This document shows positions 10,950 to 23,930 of a DNA stretch of 64,000 bases, piece after piece. Made by a program: the position numbers and the translations under genes. A model generated the notes under the pieces. That model made no database searches. It worked only from the letters and a program-made list of their open reading frames with translations, and was not told where the DNA came from. The stretch spans positions 2,157,001-2,221,000 of the forward strand of contig CM018052.1 of assembly GCA_008638375.1 (NCBI GenBank), in the 5' to 3' direction. Source of the stretch: Nyssa sinensis. Its lineage: Eukaryota; Streptophyta; Magnoliopsida; Cornales; Nyssaceae. Within the stretch, counting starts at the first letter, position 1; each line of letters starts with the position of its first letter.

Positions 10950-12415
10950 AAGCCCAAGAGTAAGATTACCTTAGAAGAAACATCAGATGCTTATTTTATT
11001 CCTCAGGCAAATGATAATCATGGACTAGATGCCTCTATTCCAACATCTTCTATTACACTAGAACCATGTCGTAGGGGGAGGACTGTCAGGCCACCTGATA
11101 AGTACATGTTCTTAGGATAGTCTGTCTCAGATGAACATGTTTTAGATCCCAGTAGCTACGATGAGGCAATCTTTGATAAAGATTCAGGACTTTGACAAAA
11201 TGCTATAAAAGTTGAGGTGGAATCTATGTATTCTAATCAGGTCTGGGAACTTGTGGAACCACCTGCCAATATTAAACCAATTGGCTGTATGTGGATCTAC
11301 AAAAGAAACAGAGCACCTGATGGATCAATTGAGACTTTTAAAGCTAGACTGGTGGCGAAAGGGTTTACTTAAAAAAAGGGTATCGTTTATGAGGAAACTT
11401 TTTCACCAGTTTCTATGCTTAAGTTTATTTGGATTCTCTTATCTATTGCAGCTCATTTTGATTATGAGATTTGGAAAATGGATGTCAAGACAACATTCTT
11501 GAATGGCTATCTTGAGGAAGACATCTATATGATGCAACCAGATGGTTTCATAGCTAAGGGCTAAGAGCATATGGTATGCAAGCTGCATAAGTCCATTTAT
11601 GGACTTAAGCAAGCTTCCCGAAGTTGGAACATCCAATTTGATCAGGCAATCAAGTCATTTGATTTTGATCAAAACCCGGATGAACCTTGTGTATATAAGA
11701 AGAGTGCAGGAAACGTAGTAGTGTTCCTAGTTCTGTATGTGGATGATATACTACTCATTGGGAATGATGTAGGGGTGTTGTCTACGGTAAATGTTTGGCT
11801 AGCAAATCAGTTTGAGATGAATGACTTGGGAGAAGCCAGTTATATCCTCAGGATTAAGCTTTTGCAAGATCAGAAGAACATGATGTTAAGCTTATCTCAA
11901 GCTGTATATATAGATAAAATTCTTGTCAAGTTTGCAATGTATAACTCCAAGAAAGGCTTATTGCCTTTTAGGCATGGAGTATCTCTGTCTAAGAATCAAT
12001 GTCCTAAGACACTTGAGGAAGAGAAACGCATAACAGCAGTTCCTTATGTTCCAACTGTAGGAAGTCTCATGTATGCTATGCTTTGCATTAGACCAGATAT
12101 TCATTTTGCAATGGGATGGTCAGCAGATATCAGTCTAATCCAGGACCAAATCATTGGACTGTCGTGAAACATATAATCAAGTACTTGAGAAGGACTAGAG
12201 ATTATATGTTGAGATACGGGGGTGCTGATTCTAGTTCCAGTTGGCTACACAGACTCTGACTTTATGTTAGATCAGGACTCTAGAAAGTTAACCTCAGGAT
12301 ATGTGTTTACTCTTGGTGGTGGAGCCATCAGTTGGAGGAGTATTAAGCAACAGTGTATTGCTGACTCGACCACTAAAACAGAATATGTAGCTGCCTCTGA
12401 AGCAGCTAAGGAAGT
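10950..12415 (+). pseudogene. pol: Ty1/copia reverse transcriptase and RNase H, first part
   Basis: After a hydrophilic linker (about 10950-11200) the copia RT follows: WIYKRN, FKARLVAKGF, KMDVKTTFLNG, KSIYGLKQASR and the catalytic YVDD at 11736-11747. Several in-frame stops (near 11118, 11194, 11371, 11564) and a one-base frameshift near 12166 break it. The RNase H begins at about 12240 (YTDSDF, SWRSIKQ, DSTTKTEYVA) and is cut at 12415 by insertion of a giant LTR; the matching frame continues at 16374. RT would copy element RNA to DNA in virus-like particles. Confidence 0.88.
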
Positions 12416-12718
12416 TGTAACACCCTGACCCGATTAAATAATAATTAAGTCGCTAATTATTAATTAGTGACCCTTAATAGAATAATTAAGAAAATTTAAT
12501 CGGGAAACAAACGATAAATTCAAAATGCCGAGACCTAAATTAACGAGGTCGACTCGGGGAAAAATAATCTAAGGCTACGACTTATGAAATCGATACATGA
12601 AGGAGTGAATATTAAATTCAAATTCACAAAGAGGAAAATAATGCAAAAAGTTGAAATGGCATTTACCAAATAAGGCCTAATGGGAAAATAATAAAAATGA
12701 AGCCAAAAGTGCAACCAA

Positions 12719-12788
12719 TAGGTTTTGAACCCTTGACCTAAATAAGCAAGCAATTAAGCACCCAAAAAGATACCACTTAGGCTGCCCA
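12719..12788 (-). repeat. tRNA-like module 1 in solo LTR (antisense)
   Basis: The minus strand reads GGCAGCCTAAGTGGTA (A-box-like) and, about 40 bases on, GGGTTCAAAA (B-box-like), then T-rich sequence. Host LTR is plus strand. Confidence 0.45.
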
Positions 12789-14029
12789 CTTTTTGTGCTA
12801 AATATTGCAACATATATGTATATATATATATATGTATACATAAAATAAAGCCCCCACCTTCCAAACTAACCAATCACATTTCATGCGGCCTATCTAAATA
12901 AAAAAATAAGTGTTTATATATATGTGATGTGTGATGTGTGATGTGAGTGCGTGTATCAGAATTGTGTAGAGTGCTCGGCTAGAGAGAGTGAGAGGAAGAA
13001 GGAAGAAAAAGAAGAAAATGGAGGAAAAGAGAAGTCTAGAGACCTTGGAGGTTAAGAAAAAAAGACAAAGGAGAAGCACAATCAAGGTATAGCCACAAAA
13101 CACCCTAGTGCATGATTTTATTTTCCTCTAAAAAGCCATTTACCTACTGTTTTTAAGGCTGTATAAATGCATGCATGGCCTTATTATGATGAACTAAAGA
13201 TATTAGAAGCATAACAAAGGAGCTTAGGGGCTTGAAGTTCAAAACACCATGGCTGCCATTAATGGAGCTTCAAAGCTTGCCCAGAGATGAAGTTAAATAA
13301 AAATCGATTTAAGGATTGGGGATCAAAACTAGACCCACATAGGTTTAAAACGAAGCAAAAATCATTCATTTTGGCCCCAAAATGGGCATTTACTAGTCAC
13401 TTACAGGTCTAGGTAAACAATCGGGTTTTTCACAAACTAGAGTGAAACTAAGATTTAGAGGCACGAGAATGTAGCCCCTTGTAAACCATGAATAACAGGT
13501 CAAGAATGGGCCAAAATGGTTTAGCGATAAGTGAAAAATCCAAGGTGATTAGACCGTCGATTTTTGGAAAAATGGACTATTCGATGGGATTTTTGGGGTT
13601 TAAAATGGTGCCTAAGGGTTTTAAAAAGGTTTTGGGATAGATTAGGACCAAACAGGGGCTTCAAAACAGCAAGAAAAATGAGTTTAAAATTGTAAAAAAT
13701 TCCAATTTTTGGTCACTGGTGCCGGTGCCGGAAGTGGTAACCAGAAGACTGTCGAAAAAATGATAGGGAAGAAGACATTGTTCTGGGTCTGGGTCGAATC
13801 ATTTTCGAGTCAGGTTGGGACCTGCTTGACCACATGTATGGGTCATTCGACACTACGTCATTTTGATGTTTAGGTTTTAAGTTTTAAATCCGAAATGGGG
13901 CGTTTGGCAACTAGGATAATAAATCCCTAGTAAATTCTTTGATTGGGTCTGGGATATCCTTGTCCCTGTTCTGTCCCTTGTCCGCCGTTTGTTTTGAAAA
14001 TCCTTTAAAAAATAAAGGGGAGCCGGAGC

Positions 14030-14108
14030 TCCTCTAGTTCGAACCCATGACCTCTACCACTGTGAACCCTAAACCAAGACCAAGCCCACTGCGCCACAAT
14101 GGCTTATG
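14030..14108 (-). repeat. tRNA-like module 2 in solo LTR (antisense)
   Basis: The minus strand reads TGGCGCAGTGGG (A box) and GGGTTCGAAC (B box), followed about 25 bases later by a T-rich run. The offset from the LTR start (about 1.61-1.69 kb) equals that of the module at 47913-47990 in element X (about 1.67-1.75 kb). Confidence 0.55.
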
Positions 14109-14665
14109 ATACAAAATAATAACATAAATAATATATAATATATAATTGTATAATTAATTAAATTAAATTAATTTAATAATAGTAAAACAATTTGATGTCC
14201 AAATTAAATAAATGAATAGTATATTTTAACTATTTTGGGCATCCCAGTCCCAATGGCGGGGACCATTTTGCGAGTCAAAATTTTAAAAAATTAAGACACA
14301 TAAAGGTGTAAATTACCAAATTATTCCTAATATGCTCGAAGCCAAATAAAAATTCGAGAAGGTCTACATTGACTTTCTTCGACGTTCCGGACTCAACGGT
14401 GAGATCCATAATACCAAAATAGGTACTGAAAAATAAGTCACGTGGAAAAAAAATTTATTAAATTACCATGAGTAGACCTGTTAAAAAGGAGTAAGGACAA
14501 TCCTAGGAAATTAGGATATGCCGAGTCTAAAATTAAATGAAGAGCATCAATTTAAGGATGATTTGACGTGAATGAGGAATTAATTGAAGTTTTGATGAAT
14601 TTGATTTTTAGAAATTGCAAAGGAAAAGGGAAAGCCCATCAGTAGTACTAACGTGGGAGAACAAA

Positions 14666-15963
14666 GTGAGTAATCTTGTACCTTGAAGTGGAGGTTTTTA
14701 ATCTTTATGACTTCTGAAGTAATTTGAAGTTCAGATATTCTGAAGTGTTTTTACGTTAAAATATCTGCAGTATTTCAAATTCTAAATTCGTGTATTTATA
14801 TGCTTTATATTTCAATGTACTATCATTCTATTTATAAATTCTAACATGGCATGCAAAATTCACTTCTTGATATTGCTAACAGTTGATACGTTTATTTCCT
14901 CATGTCCATGTAAATGCCAATTTTATTAAATGATTCTTGAAAATAAATATCTTTAATTCTATCTATGTTTTAATTAATTCCTGTACATCGTGATTTAACT
15001 TTCTAAAGCTCAGGTGTTAAATGTTTTAAGTGTTGTCCTCCAAGTATTTAAAAACTCTGTTAAATTGTCCATGTTTTGAATACTCATGAAAAACATTCTT
15101 TTTATTGAAGCCATGTTTTTAAATTATTCATGAAAAATATTTGTTGAAGCCGCCATGTTTTTAAATGCTCATAAAAGGATTTCTTGAAGTAGCTATGTTT
15201 TTAAATGCTTATAAAAAGTATTTCTTAAAATAGCCATGTTTTTAAATGCTCATAAAAGGTATTTCTTGAACCGGTAATGAAAGATAATGATGCATAAGCA
15301 TCAAAATTATTGAGTTCCCTTCAGGTTCTCAATCCAGCAAATGCCCGGTAGAAGGTTTATTCCCCAAGCATGAGATCTCCTTGAAGTAAAACTAGGGTCT
15401 AGTTTGAAACAGATCTTCTTATTAAAAAGTGAAAATATGACATGTGAAGAAATGGTAGCAGGATTTATCCCCCATTTCCCAAACATGATTAATCTGTTCA
15501 GTTTTCATGTTTTATGGTAGCAAGTTTTTAAACTCCCATTTACATGAATCAGATTTTTATATGACCCCCTGTTTAAAAGAAAAAGAATTTGCATCTTTTT
15601 TTTATGGAAAGGATTTAAATTATTTCCATGATTTTCAAATGGCCATCCTGCACATGTTTATAAATTCTGCTGCATATTAAATGATTTATTGAATGCTTTA
15701 AAATGCATCATGCTACGTGATTTGAAGATTCTTGTATCCTGCGATTATTGAAATACGTGCCCAGCTTAAATGCCTTATATGTTTCACACTTTCTATTTTT
15801 AAGAATCCTGTATTCTGTATCTGAAGTATGTGTACAATTGGTAGTGTAGTTTATATGAACCTTCTCATAACTAACTCACTACCAATTGAAAACTCATGAC
15901 AAGGTGCTGGAATTACTCACTGGGCTTGTTGAAGCTCACCCTATTATCCCAACATTTTTCAAG
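14666..15963 (+). other. Predicted LTR intron (acceptor degraded)
   Basis: The donor context is ACAAA|GTGAGTAATC. The acceptor side reads TTTTTCAAG before TGATGATG, one base different from the TTTCAG of related LTRs. It contains GATGC-ATAA-GCATC (15289-15302), ATTGAG...CTCAAT (15309-15333) and CAATTGGTAGTG...CACTACCAATTG (15835-15888). Confidence 0.4.
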
Positions 15964-16373
15964 TGATGATGATTGATGGGAGCCTTGCCCAATTTAAGGA
16001 TTGGTGATTGGCAGCTCCATTATGATCAGGGGATTTTTGGAAGTATTAGGACCTATAGTTGGTCAAGTTTTGTTGTAGTAATTTTGAAACAGTTATGTAA
16101 TTACGCTAAGAGGCAATTGGACATGTAATGATGTAGAATATTAATTTTTTTTAACATGCTCTGAATGTATGATAATTGTTTACCGCTCCGAAGAAGAAGA
16201 AGCGACAGTACCGGGCAGGCGTACGAAAAGTAAAAGAAATTTTCACGCTTCCGCAATCTCCAATCCTGGCGGCACCGCAACGCCGCTCCCGAGTCCGCCC
16301 GACAGCCCAAGGGCCGAGGGCTGGGCGATCGCGTACCTTTAATCCGCATAGGGTGGGTTTTGGGGTCATAACA

Positions 16374-16689
16374 AAAGCAGTTTGGCTCAAGAAGTTCCTT
16401 TCGGAACTAGGAGTGGTACCACAGTCTCAATTGCCTATGGTCCTTTATTGTGACAATAGTAGAGCTATAGCTCAATCCAAGAAACCAAGTAACCACAAGG
16501 GTGGAAAGCACATAGAGCGCAAGTATCACCTTATTAGAGAGATCATTCAGTGCGAAGACGTTATTGTCACCAAGGTTGCATCTGTGGACAATCTTGCAGA
16601 TCCTTTCACTAAAACTCTACTTTTTAAAAAGTTTCGAGCTTTATGTGGATATGATGGGTGTCAGATGTTATGGAGAATGGATGTGAATG
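16374..16689 (+). pseudogene. pol: Ty1/copia RNase H, second part
   Basis: This continues the RNase H interrupted at 12415: WLKKFLSELG, then the catalytic CDN (YCDNSRAIA), H-I-E-R-K-Y-H and LADPFTK, the usual C-terminus of copia polyproteins. It is open from the LTR border to past the expected end. RNase H would degrade the RNA strand of the RNA-DNA hybrid. Confidence 0.9.
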
Positions 16690-16709
16690 CAAGTGGGAGT
16701 TTTTCAGGA
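16690..16709 (+). other. Copia polypurine tract
   Basis: The sequence AAGTGGGAG just before the LTR start TGTGTGCCC matches the common copia PPT pattern that primes plus-strand DNA. Confidence 0.65.
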
Positions 16710-17963
16710 TGTGTGCCCTCATATGCAAGACATTTTATTATTATTTAATAGATTTAATTTATTATTAAGTTTCATATTACCATATGTTTGGATGTTGCTT
16801 TATATTATGAGATGATTAGTCCTTGAATTGTCATTAGGAGTGGTTCATGTGTATAAATGAGATTTTTACACAGGAGATATGAACTATTTATATAGGTAAT
16901 TCTAGAATTATTCGCGACTATTGATAAGACTGGACATCTTATCTGTAAAGCTATAATATAGTTAACCTTTATATGATAAGGTAGTTTATCTCAACCATCA
17001 GAGTAGTGGACTCTAGGTTATTGTATTGGTGTATTGGGAATACACTAAACTGGATCACTATAAGAAACACATCATTTGGTACTTTAATAAGTTTCTTATT
17101 CATTATTCGCAGTAAGCTCTTAATCTTGAGAGGATAGTGAACTCAAGTTTTGAATAGTGATGACTTTAAGTTACCAATGAGTGAGGTCTTTTAGATCAAC
17201 ACCTCAGTATCTTGGGAAGTCATTATTTAGACTGTGGGAACACATATTCTCCAGATGGAATCTACACTCTATATATTAGAGAGATGGATATCACCTTTTG
17301 TGCTAATTCAATAGGTTAATCACTAAAATCTAGATCCGGTCTTTTCAATAAATTGTTTATTAAAATGATGACCAATTGCAAGTGATTAATAATTATTAAA
17401 TTAGGTTTTTAAAATCATTAGGTAATTAATTTGACGATGTAATATGGAACCCTGATTATTAGTAGCCTTGTAGAGAGGCCCACTACAAAAGTATAGTGTA
17501 TATGGGTTCTCTTTATTCTACCAAGTTGGAGTGCAATTTTAATTATATAGTGGCGTTAATTAAAATTAATTAGTCAATTAAAATTAATTATGAGGTAATT
17601 AAGATTTAATTGACTAATTGGAAGCTAACTTAGTGGGACCCACTAGATCCCTTCCCTTGCCCTGATTAGGATAAGCCCTATATATATGATATGTAGGGAG
17701 CTGTTTATTACAAGTTAAGTTTTTGTGCTAGACAAAAAGAAGAGGCAGCCCATTCTTCTGCGATATGATTTGCCTAAGGGAAAAGAGGAGAAGACCTAAA
17801 GGAGAAAAAGAAGGAAGATTGCATCAATCTTTTCAAGAAGTCTTCTTCAACAATCAAGATTCTCAAGAACAAGGTAATTCTAACCTTTCTTTTCAAGATT
17901 GTATTATTCATGTAAAGAAAAAGATCCAAATCGATTTTTGAAACCACTTCCGCTGTGGTTACA
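16710..17963 (+). mobile_element. Ty1/copia 3' LTR
   Basis: A 1254-bp LTR from TGTGTGCCCTC to CGCTGTGGTTACA with TG...CA termini. A TATA-like run (17679-17688) and a downstream leader fit a promoter and transcript start. Its 5' partner is not in the window, so age cannot be estimated. The right flank joins a truncated Tat pol. Confidence 0.75.
17679..17688 (+). promoter_or_regulatory. TATA-like box in copia LTR
   Basis: TATATATATG lies in U3 followed by a purine-rich leader (AAAAGAAGAGG). Confidence 0.4.
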
Positions 17964-17988
17964 AACCCAATAGGTTCATCTAGTCAGT

Positions 17989-18600
17989 ATGGACATAGCG
18001 ATAATGCAAAATATACTACGACCAACTTCACAAAAGCAACTCAAGAGCTTCCTTGGAAAATTAAACTATCTGAGAAGATTCATTCCCGCCCTAGCAGAGA
18101 TCACTCAGCCATTCAACTCCTTGCTCAAAGCTAAAATTCCTTTTGAGTGGCATACAGAACTTGAGAAAGCCTTCAGCCAAGTTAAGGAAGTCCTAAGCTC
18201 TCCACAGACCATCATAACTCTATAGTCGGGAAAACACCTCTTACACTACCTCACAAGTACCCTTTGCTCAATAGGGGCACTCATCGCTCAAGAGATAGAC
18301 GAACATGAAAAGCTGGTGTACTACATCAGTTGGATAATTCGAGGTCCCGAAACTAGATACTCCACTCTTGAGCACTACTGTCTTGCGCTAGTTTTTGCAG
18401 CCCAAAAGTTCAAACGCTACTTGTTTGTATACTCCCTTCACTTAATCACCAAGTGTGATCATATCCGGTATTTGCTCACAAGACCAACACTTTCAGGAAA
18501 AATTGCATAATGGTTACTATCTTTGGTAGAATTTGATATCAAATGTGTCACTCCAAAACCCACCTAAAGCCAAGCTTTAGCAGATCTCTTTACCCAATTT
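17989..18600 (+). pseudogene. pol: Ty3/gypsy Tat-lineage RT end and RNase H
   Basis: It starts abruptly in the RT thumb (SFLGKLNYLRRFIP, ITQPFN) and runs into RNase H (IGALIAQE, YSTLEHYCLALVFAAQKFKRY). In-frame stops occur at 18223, 18508 and 18565. The KLNYLRRFIP wording is typical of the Tat/Athila branch. Everything upstream (gag, PR, most of RT) is missing at the junction with the copia LTR. Confidence 0.8.
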
Positions 18601-18669
18601 CCAAGTGTAAACTTTGAACCTCTTTTTGAGGAACTTCCGGAAGATGATTATGAAGCATGCTGTCCGAAG

Positions 18670-19065
18670 GTACCACAAGAAAGATGGACTCTCAGCTTCG
18701 ATGGATCTTTCACTTCTTCTAAGAAGGAACATGAGTTGTACTGATATCAAAAAATAGGGAAAAGAAAAGTCTCTCTTACAAACTAGACTTCAAATGCACA
18801 AACAATGAGGTAGAATATAAAGCTTTGGTCTTGGGGCTTATGGATGTGCATAACCTAGGAATTTCCATACTCTACATAAAAGAAGATTCCAACTTAGTGG
18901 TAAGGTAGACCACGGGAAAATATGGGATTAAGGAGCCTTCTTTAGCGACATACTAGACCATTGTTCAAAAATGGATAGACAAATTTGAAACCATCACCAT
19001 TGAGCACTCGCTCAGGACACACAATAGGCACCCAGATGTCTTAGCAACCCTCACTTCCAAAGTTA
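18670..19065 (+). pseudogene. Tat-type second (archaeal-like) RNase H, degraded
   Basis: After the first RNase H the frame reads RWTLSFDGSF and, after breaks, EYKALVLGLMDV. This matches the extra RNase H typical of the Tat lineage. At least two stops and one frameshift are visible. Confidence 0.65.
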
Positions 19066-19219
19066 AAATTGAAGATGCAAACCCCAGTGTGGATATCTCT
19101 AAGGTAACCATCCCGTTTACTACAAAAGAATTCACAACGAAAGAAATAAAGTAGCCCGACTAGCACACTCTGATAAAAAAAATAGTTGCAAGACCACTAA
19201 GGTAGCCCTCTAGTCACCC

Positions 19220-20620
19220 AACTTAGGCAATTCACTCTCTATCATGATGAGCTTTACTTCAGAACGATGGGAAGAACCTTTATGCGATGCCTTGGGGAAG
19301 AAGAGGCACGAAGGAGACTCCAAAAAGTCCATAACCAATCATGTGGGTGTGGAGACATCAGTCTTTATGGACGGATGCAGAGACGAGGGTTTGTCGTCAA
19401 TCTCCAGCACGAGTGTTCCACATGTCAGGAATCTCCAAGTAAGGCATAATATTACTTTGTGGAACAAATGAACATATGGAGACAACTTTAAATTGATTAT
19501 CTTCAAGAAGGCTCGATACCCACAAATCGCGCAGATGCTGTAGTCATTAAAAAGAGAGCCTCACGCTTCTTCCTACACGCGTATCACCTTTACAGAAAGA
19601 GTTATGAGGACAAACCTCTAAAATGCCTAGCCAAAGAGGAGATACTAGAAGCACTCAAGCTCACCCACCAAATGGAGCATCAAAGGGGCGTGAAACTTTA
19701 CCAACAATTGCTTTAGAATGGCTACTATTAGCCAACTATGGAGAGTGACTCAAAATCTCATGTGTGAAAGTGTCATACATTCCAGATCCATGGTAACAAA
19801 ATTCATACGCCCGTAGTAGATCTTCAGGGAATATAAACTATTTGGCCTTTCCATACTTGGGGATTGGACTTGATCAGACCTATTAATCCAGTCGCAAATG
19901 GACACATTTGGATCTTGGTGGCGACAGAGCTATACACAAAGTGGGTTGAAACTGATCCCCTCAAATTTGCCACTGAAGCTGTTGTAACCAACTTCATCAG
20001 AGTAAAGATCATTTGCAAGTTTGGCATCCCAAAAATCATATTATCAAATAATCACACCCCATTTATCAACAGATATGTTCGTGAATTACTGTCCTCATAT
20101 GGGATAGATCATCACAAGTCCACCCCTTACTAACCCAAAGGGAATGGCCAAGTAGAAGCGACCAACAAGAGCTTGTTAAAAATCCTCAGTCGAACTCTTC
20201 ATGAAAGCCCTTCAAATTAGGTAGACCAAGTCCCTTTGGTCCTTTGGACATATAGAACCTCCCCAAGAAGACCTACTCAAGCTACGCCTTTCTCGCTAGT
20301 CTATGGAACAGAAGCTGTCCTACCTCTGAGATTGCAATCCTATCAGCACGAATTACAACTAGGAGCGAAGTCTCCCATGAAAATTGTGCTAAGGTCTTGG
20401 ACGCCCTAGATGAGCATAGGGGCAAAGCTCACACAAGTCTCAAGATGTACCATGCTTGCATTGGAAGAACTTCTAACTCTATAGTTTACCCAAAACAACT
20501 TCAAGAAGGCGATTTGGTACTAAAAATGGTCGATCCCATCATGCGCAGAGGTTCCACTCCTAAGTTCACCCTAAAATGGGAAGGACCTTTCAGAGTTATC
20601 TAAGCTTATAGAAGTGGGTA
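19220..20620 (+). pseudogene. pol: Tat-lineage integrase, degraded
   Basis: The zinc-binding part is recognisable (ECSTCQ near 19410). The core reads WGLDLIRPI with the first Asp kept. The second catalytic site, normally S-D-N-G-T-x-F, reads SNNHTPF with Asp lost. The Glu is kept in GQVEATNKSLL, after a TAA at 20132. The C-terminal part (GDLVLKMVDPIMRR, FTLKWEGPFRVI) ends with a TAA at 20601. It cannot be catalytic. Confidence 0.8.
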
Positions 20621-21169
20621 TTGCAAGTTGTGAAGCATAGAGACGGCCATGTTTACAGGACTCTTGAACATGAAGTGGGTCAAGTTGTATCACGTGTGAA
20701 ATTGAACTGGGCATGAAAGTTGTAATACCAGGCGTGAATGATCATTTTGTTCTACTTATGAGATGAGCATGGGCGACCACAACAAAAAACAACCTTCATC
20801 ACGAAACTTCTTAAGCGCAAAGGTTAGAACCTCTCCAATGTCATATCCTTTTTATAAGATAAATCTATCTAGGACGTGAAGATTCGTAAAACATGAAAAC
20901 TTGCAATGTTACTCAATTATTTTGTACAAGCTATACTTAGGATGAAGCTTACTAAGCATGAAAGTCACATTCCTTTTTGTAAAAGATTATCTTACTTAGT
21001 CATCGCAAATGTTGCCTTTGAATTTAGCCTTGTTGAACGCATTATAATAAAAGAAAAAAAGAGGCAAAAGCAATAAGGTGACCAAGAAAGTAGAAATAAC
21101 AAAAGAGATATCTTACTGATGACAAGTCAATATAAGAGAATGATAATTCTAGGATTATAAGAAATAAAA

Positions 21170-23930
21170 CTACACTAAATCAAGCAAAGCTGAATGGTAC
21201 AAGCCTTTCTTGCCAAGACCTAGCTCCACACCGTCCTCGTCACAAGAAGCTTTAAGCTCCATAATTTTACATTTAAGGGAGGTCACTTGCTCACAGAGTT
21301 TGGCATGCTCACTCTCCAACTGGTGAAGCTCTTCGACGCAAGCAATGTGAAGAGGGATGTGGCCAAGACGCACCAAATGGTTACGAAGCTAAGAAAGATA
21401 AGGCCATCTTGTTTAAGAACCTTGAAAGTCTCTGAGAGGTCAGCTAGGAAGTCCAGAGAAATGTCTTTAACCTTGATGGAAGAAAGGGACAACAAAATGT
21501 CCCCTACTAGCTCAAAAGAAGAAGTCCTCACCCTTATGGCTCGCCTTCTGAAGTTGGCAAAAATTGAAGGATGACGGTCAAGAGCCCGACCCAATAAGTC
21601 CACATACTAGAGGAAGACAATAACCCCATTCCATTCCACATGAGATGTCATTGGCTCTAGAATGCTTGGACCGCTCTTTGGAAAGCTTCCCTCTCAAGCA
21701 GCGGTGGAGGAAGGCTGCACAGGAGTTGGAGATTAGAAGCTTCCACATTTATAGTCGAAGAGGTGGGGACCTCATCAACAAAAGAAGCGAAGGGATTCAA
21801 GTCATGCATGTGTGAAAGAGAGGCATAGGAAGGACCAACCTCAGTGTCAGAAATAGTAGGCCCCACTCTTCCCTCTTGAACGAACTTCTTTCGCACATCA
21901 ATGTGTTCCCCTCTGTTTGGAGAGTCCTACAATGACCAAATCAAGAAAGTGATACTATTAAAAAGGGGTATGAGAATAAAGGAAAATGATTCAATTAATG
22001 AAGGAATACTTGAGTGAAGGAAGACTCGCCCAATTCTTGGTCCACCTCAAGAGTTTCATCCAGCTCTTCCACCAAGTTCTTATCAGTAGTACCACTGGGT
22101 TTCGTAATATCGTCCGAGAGGCCTATGGTTCTGAGCACGTTCAGGATCAAATTATGCAAGGCATCATTGTCCTCAGCCATGGTCCGTGAAGTTTGAGGCT
22201 CTCTTATGGGAGCATCGTTGTGATTAGCAATTGGAGAAGACGAAGGTAGACCCTCCTCTCTAGTATCATGGGACCTCGGCATTATCACCAATCCCAGCCT
22301 GAGGTTCAAAAGGATTTGCCTCTTGAATGGAAGGGCCAAATGGAATAACCCTTGCCTCTTGAGCGCCTTCAACCTTCAGAATAACTAATTCAGGAAGAAC
22401 TTCCATGGGCTTTGCCTTGGCCTTCTTTCTTGGTGGCTTGGGTATGGAAGAATGGGGTCGTCTCTTCCGTGGAGAAGCCTCTACCACGTCAGCTTCGAAA
22501 GCCCCCTCATTTGACTTAGAAGATTGAACTTGAGAGAAGAGGGCCTTTAAGAAGTTGATTTTGGATTGATTAGACAAACCTGCCAAAGGATCCACTGGCA
22601 GATGTAGAGGTGGTGGATACAAGGGTTCCTTCCCCTTTGAATGGGATACCCCACTCGTCCTAGAAGTCTTGGCCTTTGGCACCCTACTCTTCGAGGGCTC
22701 CTGCAAGAAGAAAAAAAAATTTTAAGGTTAAAAAAAAAAGATTCTTCAAGTAAAGAAAAAAAAAAAAAAAAGCATTTCGAAGACAAATGGACATGTATGC
22801 TAATGCCTTTCTGTTTCACTAGTGATTGAGCTCTTTTGGTCTTGGGAGGCACTTGAGTACCAACTGCTTTCGCAAAGGGGACCAGTTTGCTTTTAAGGTG
22901 TTCAACCTCGATAGTAGCAAACTCAGCTAGCCGAGTGACCTTTCCAAGATAGGCGAGTTGACTATAACCCCCTAATCTTTGGCCTTCCTAGGACAGGGCC
23001 AAGTTAATGGAGGGAATTGTCTCCATTGAAAATAAAGTCGACAGCGACCTCTTGCACGTCCCCTTAAGAAAAGGTGCGAAAGTCCTCCAAAGTCTCTTTC
23101 TAAAATTTGGTCCATAAAGAGGACATGCCACCTTCATGACTTCGAGAGGGAATGACCATAAAGAGATTCAGAATGTCCTATAACTGTATCCTCTTAAGAC
23201 AAAAGTGAGAAAAGGCTCAAGAGGAGACGCAGTACACCATCCCCATGCCCGAAATGGCCTGATCAAATTCAAACTAGTGCATGACCCTGTGAGGGCTATA
23301 GATCATACTCACATCACCCAACTCATTTAAGACGAGCAACTGGAATGGAATGTAGATTGCACCCTTGAGGCAAGCTAGAATAGGGATGGTCCCCTCCTTC
23401 TTGTCTATGGGAGTCATGTCTCTTAGGTGAAGCATTAAGTCAACCTCGCACAAGAGACGCTTGGTGTAGGGTTTGAATATAAAGGCCTCATATATGTTGA
23501 TAAAATGGGCTAAGGATTTGGACGTCCCTTTTCCCTTCCACCTAAGGGCATGACCATTCTTGTTGCCTGATCCAAAGATGACTTGAACTCAAGAATAGTG
23601 TGAGGCTAGGCATAGTTAGCAAAATGCTCAAAAAGGAAAAGTTGAAGGAAAGTCGTCTTAGCATAACTCGCTATGTCGTAATGCCCAACAGACCATGCAA
23701 TGTTGTAATGCGTCCAACTGATGGTAAAGAAGGCCCAAGAACAAGGGCACGAGTTGGAGCACCTTCCTCCCTACCAGCTTCATGGCGAAAGGAAACACTA
23801 GGGCATTTAGCTCATCTTCGGGGGGCATTGGGAAGATGCAGCATGAAAGCCAACACACTAAGTATGCAACCAAACGACGTGAGCTATCAAACTCATGCCC
23901 GTTCTTTTCTTCACTGGGATTGCCTCTCTT
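21170..23930 (-). pseudogene. Tat antisense ORF, decayed
   Basis: Downstream of the plus-strand Tat pol, the minus strand carries long open stretches: about 23540-23280 (SLAHFINIYEAF, KPYTKRLLCEVDLMLHLRDM), 22706-22266 (basic Lys/Pro-rich, PRKRRPHSSIPKPPRKKAKAK), then 22372-21995, 21896-21657 and 21603-21170, the last ending in a coiled-coil-like HQLESEHAKLCEQ. Antisense ORFs between pol and the 3' LTR are known in Tat elements such as Grande and RIRE2; the assignment here rests on position and layout. Frames shift several times, so it is broken. Function of such proteins is unknown to me; the basic segment could be a nuclear localisation signal. Confidence 0.55.

Larger units (their letters stand above)
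12416..16373 (+). mobile_element. Solo giant LTR splitting copia RNase H
   Basis: It starts TGTAACACCCTGACCC and ends CATAGGGTGGGTTTTG then GGGTCATAACA, 3.96 kb, with no internal domain. The flanks are GAAGT (12411-12415) and AAAGC (16374-16378). The interrupted codons imply an original GAAGC, so each side has one transition. It contains two antisense tRNA-like modules, a (TA)n tract near 12820, two of the roughly 120-bp blocks (14200-14460) and a predicted intron (about 14666-15963) with the hairpin set. It is older than the gag-only element judging by TSD and terminal decay. Confidence 0.85.
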
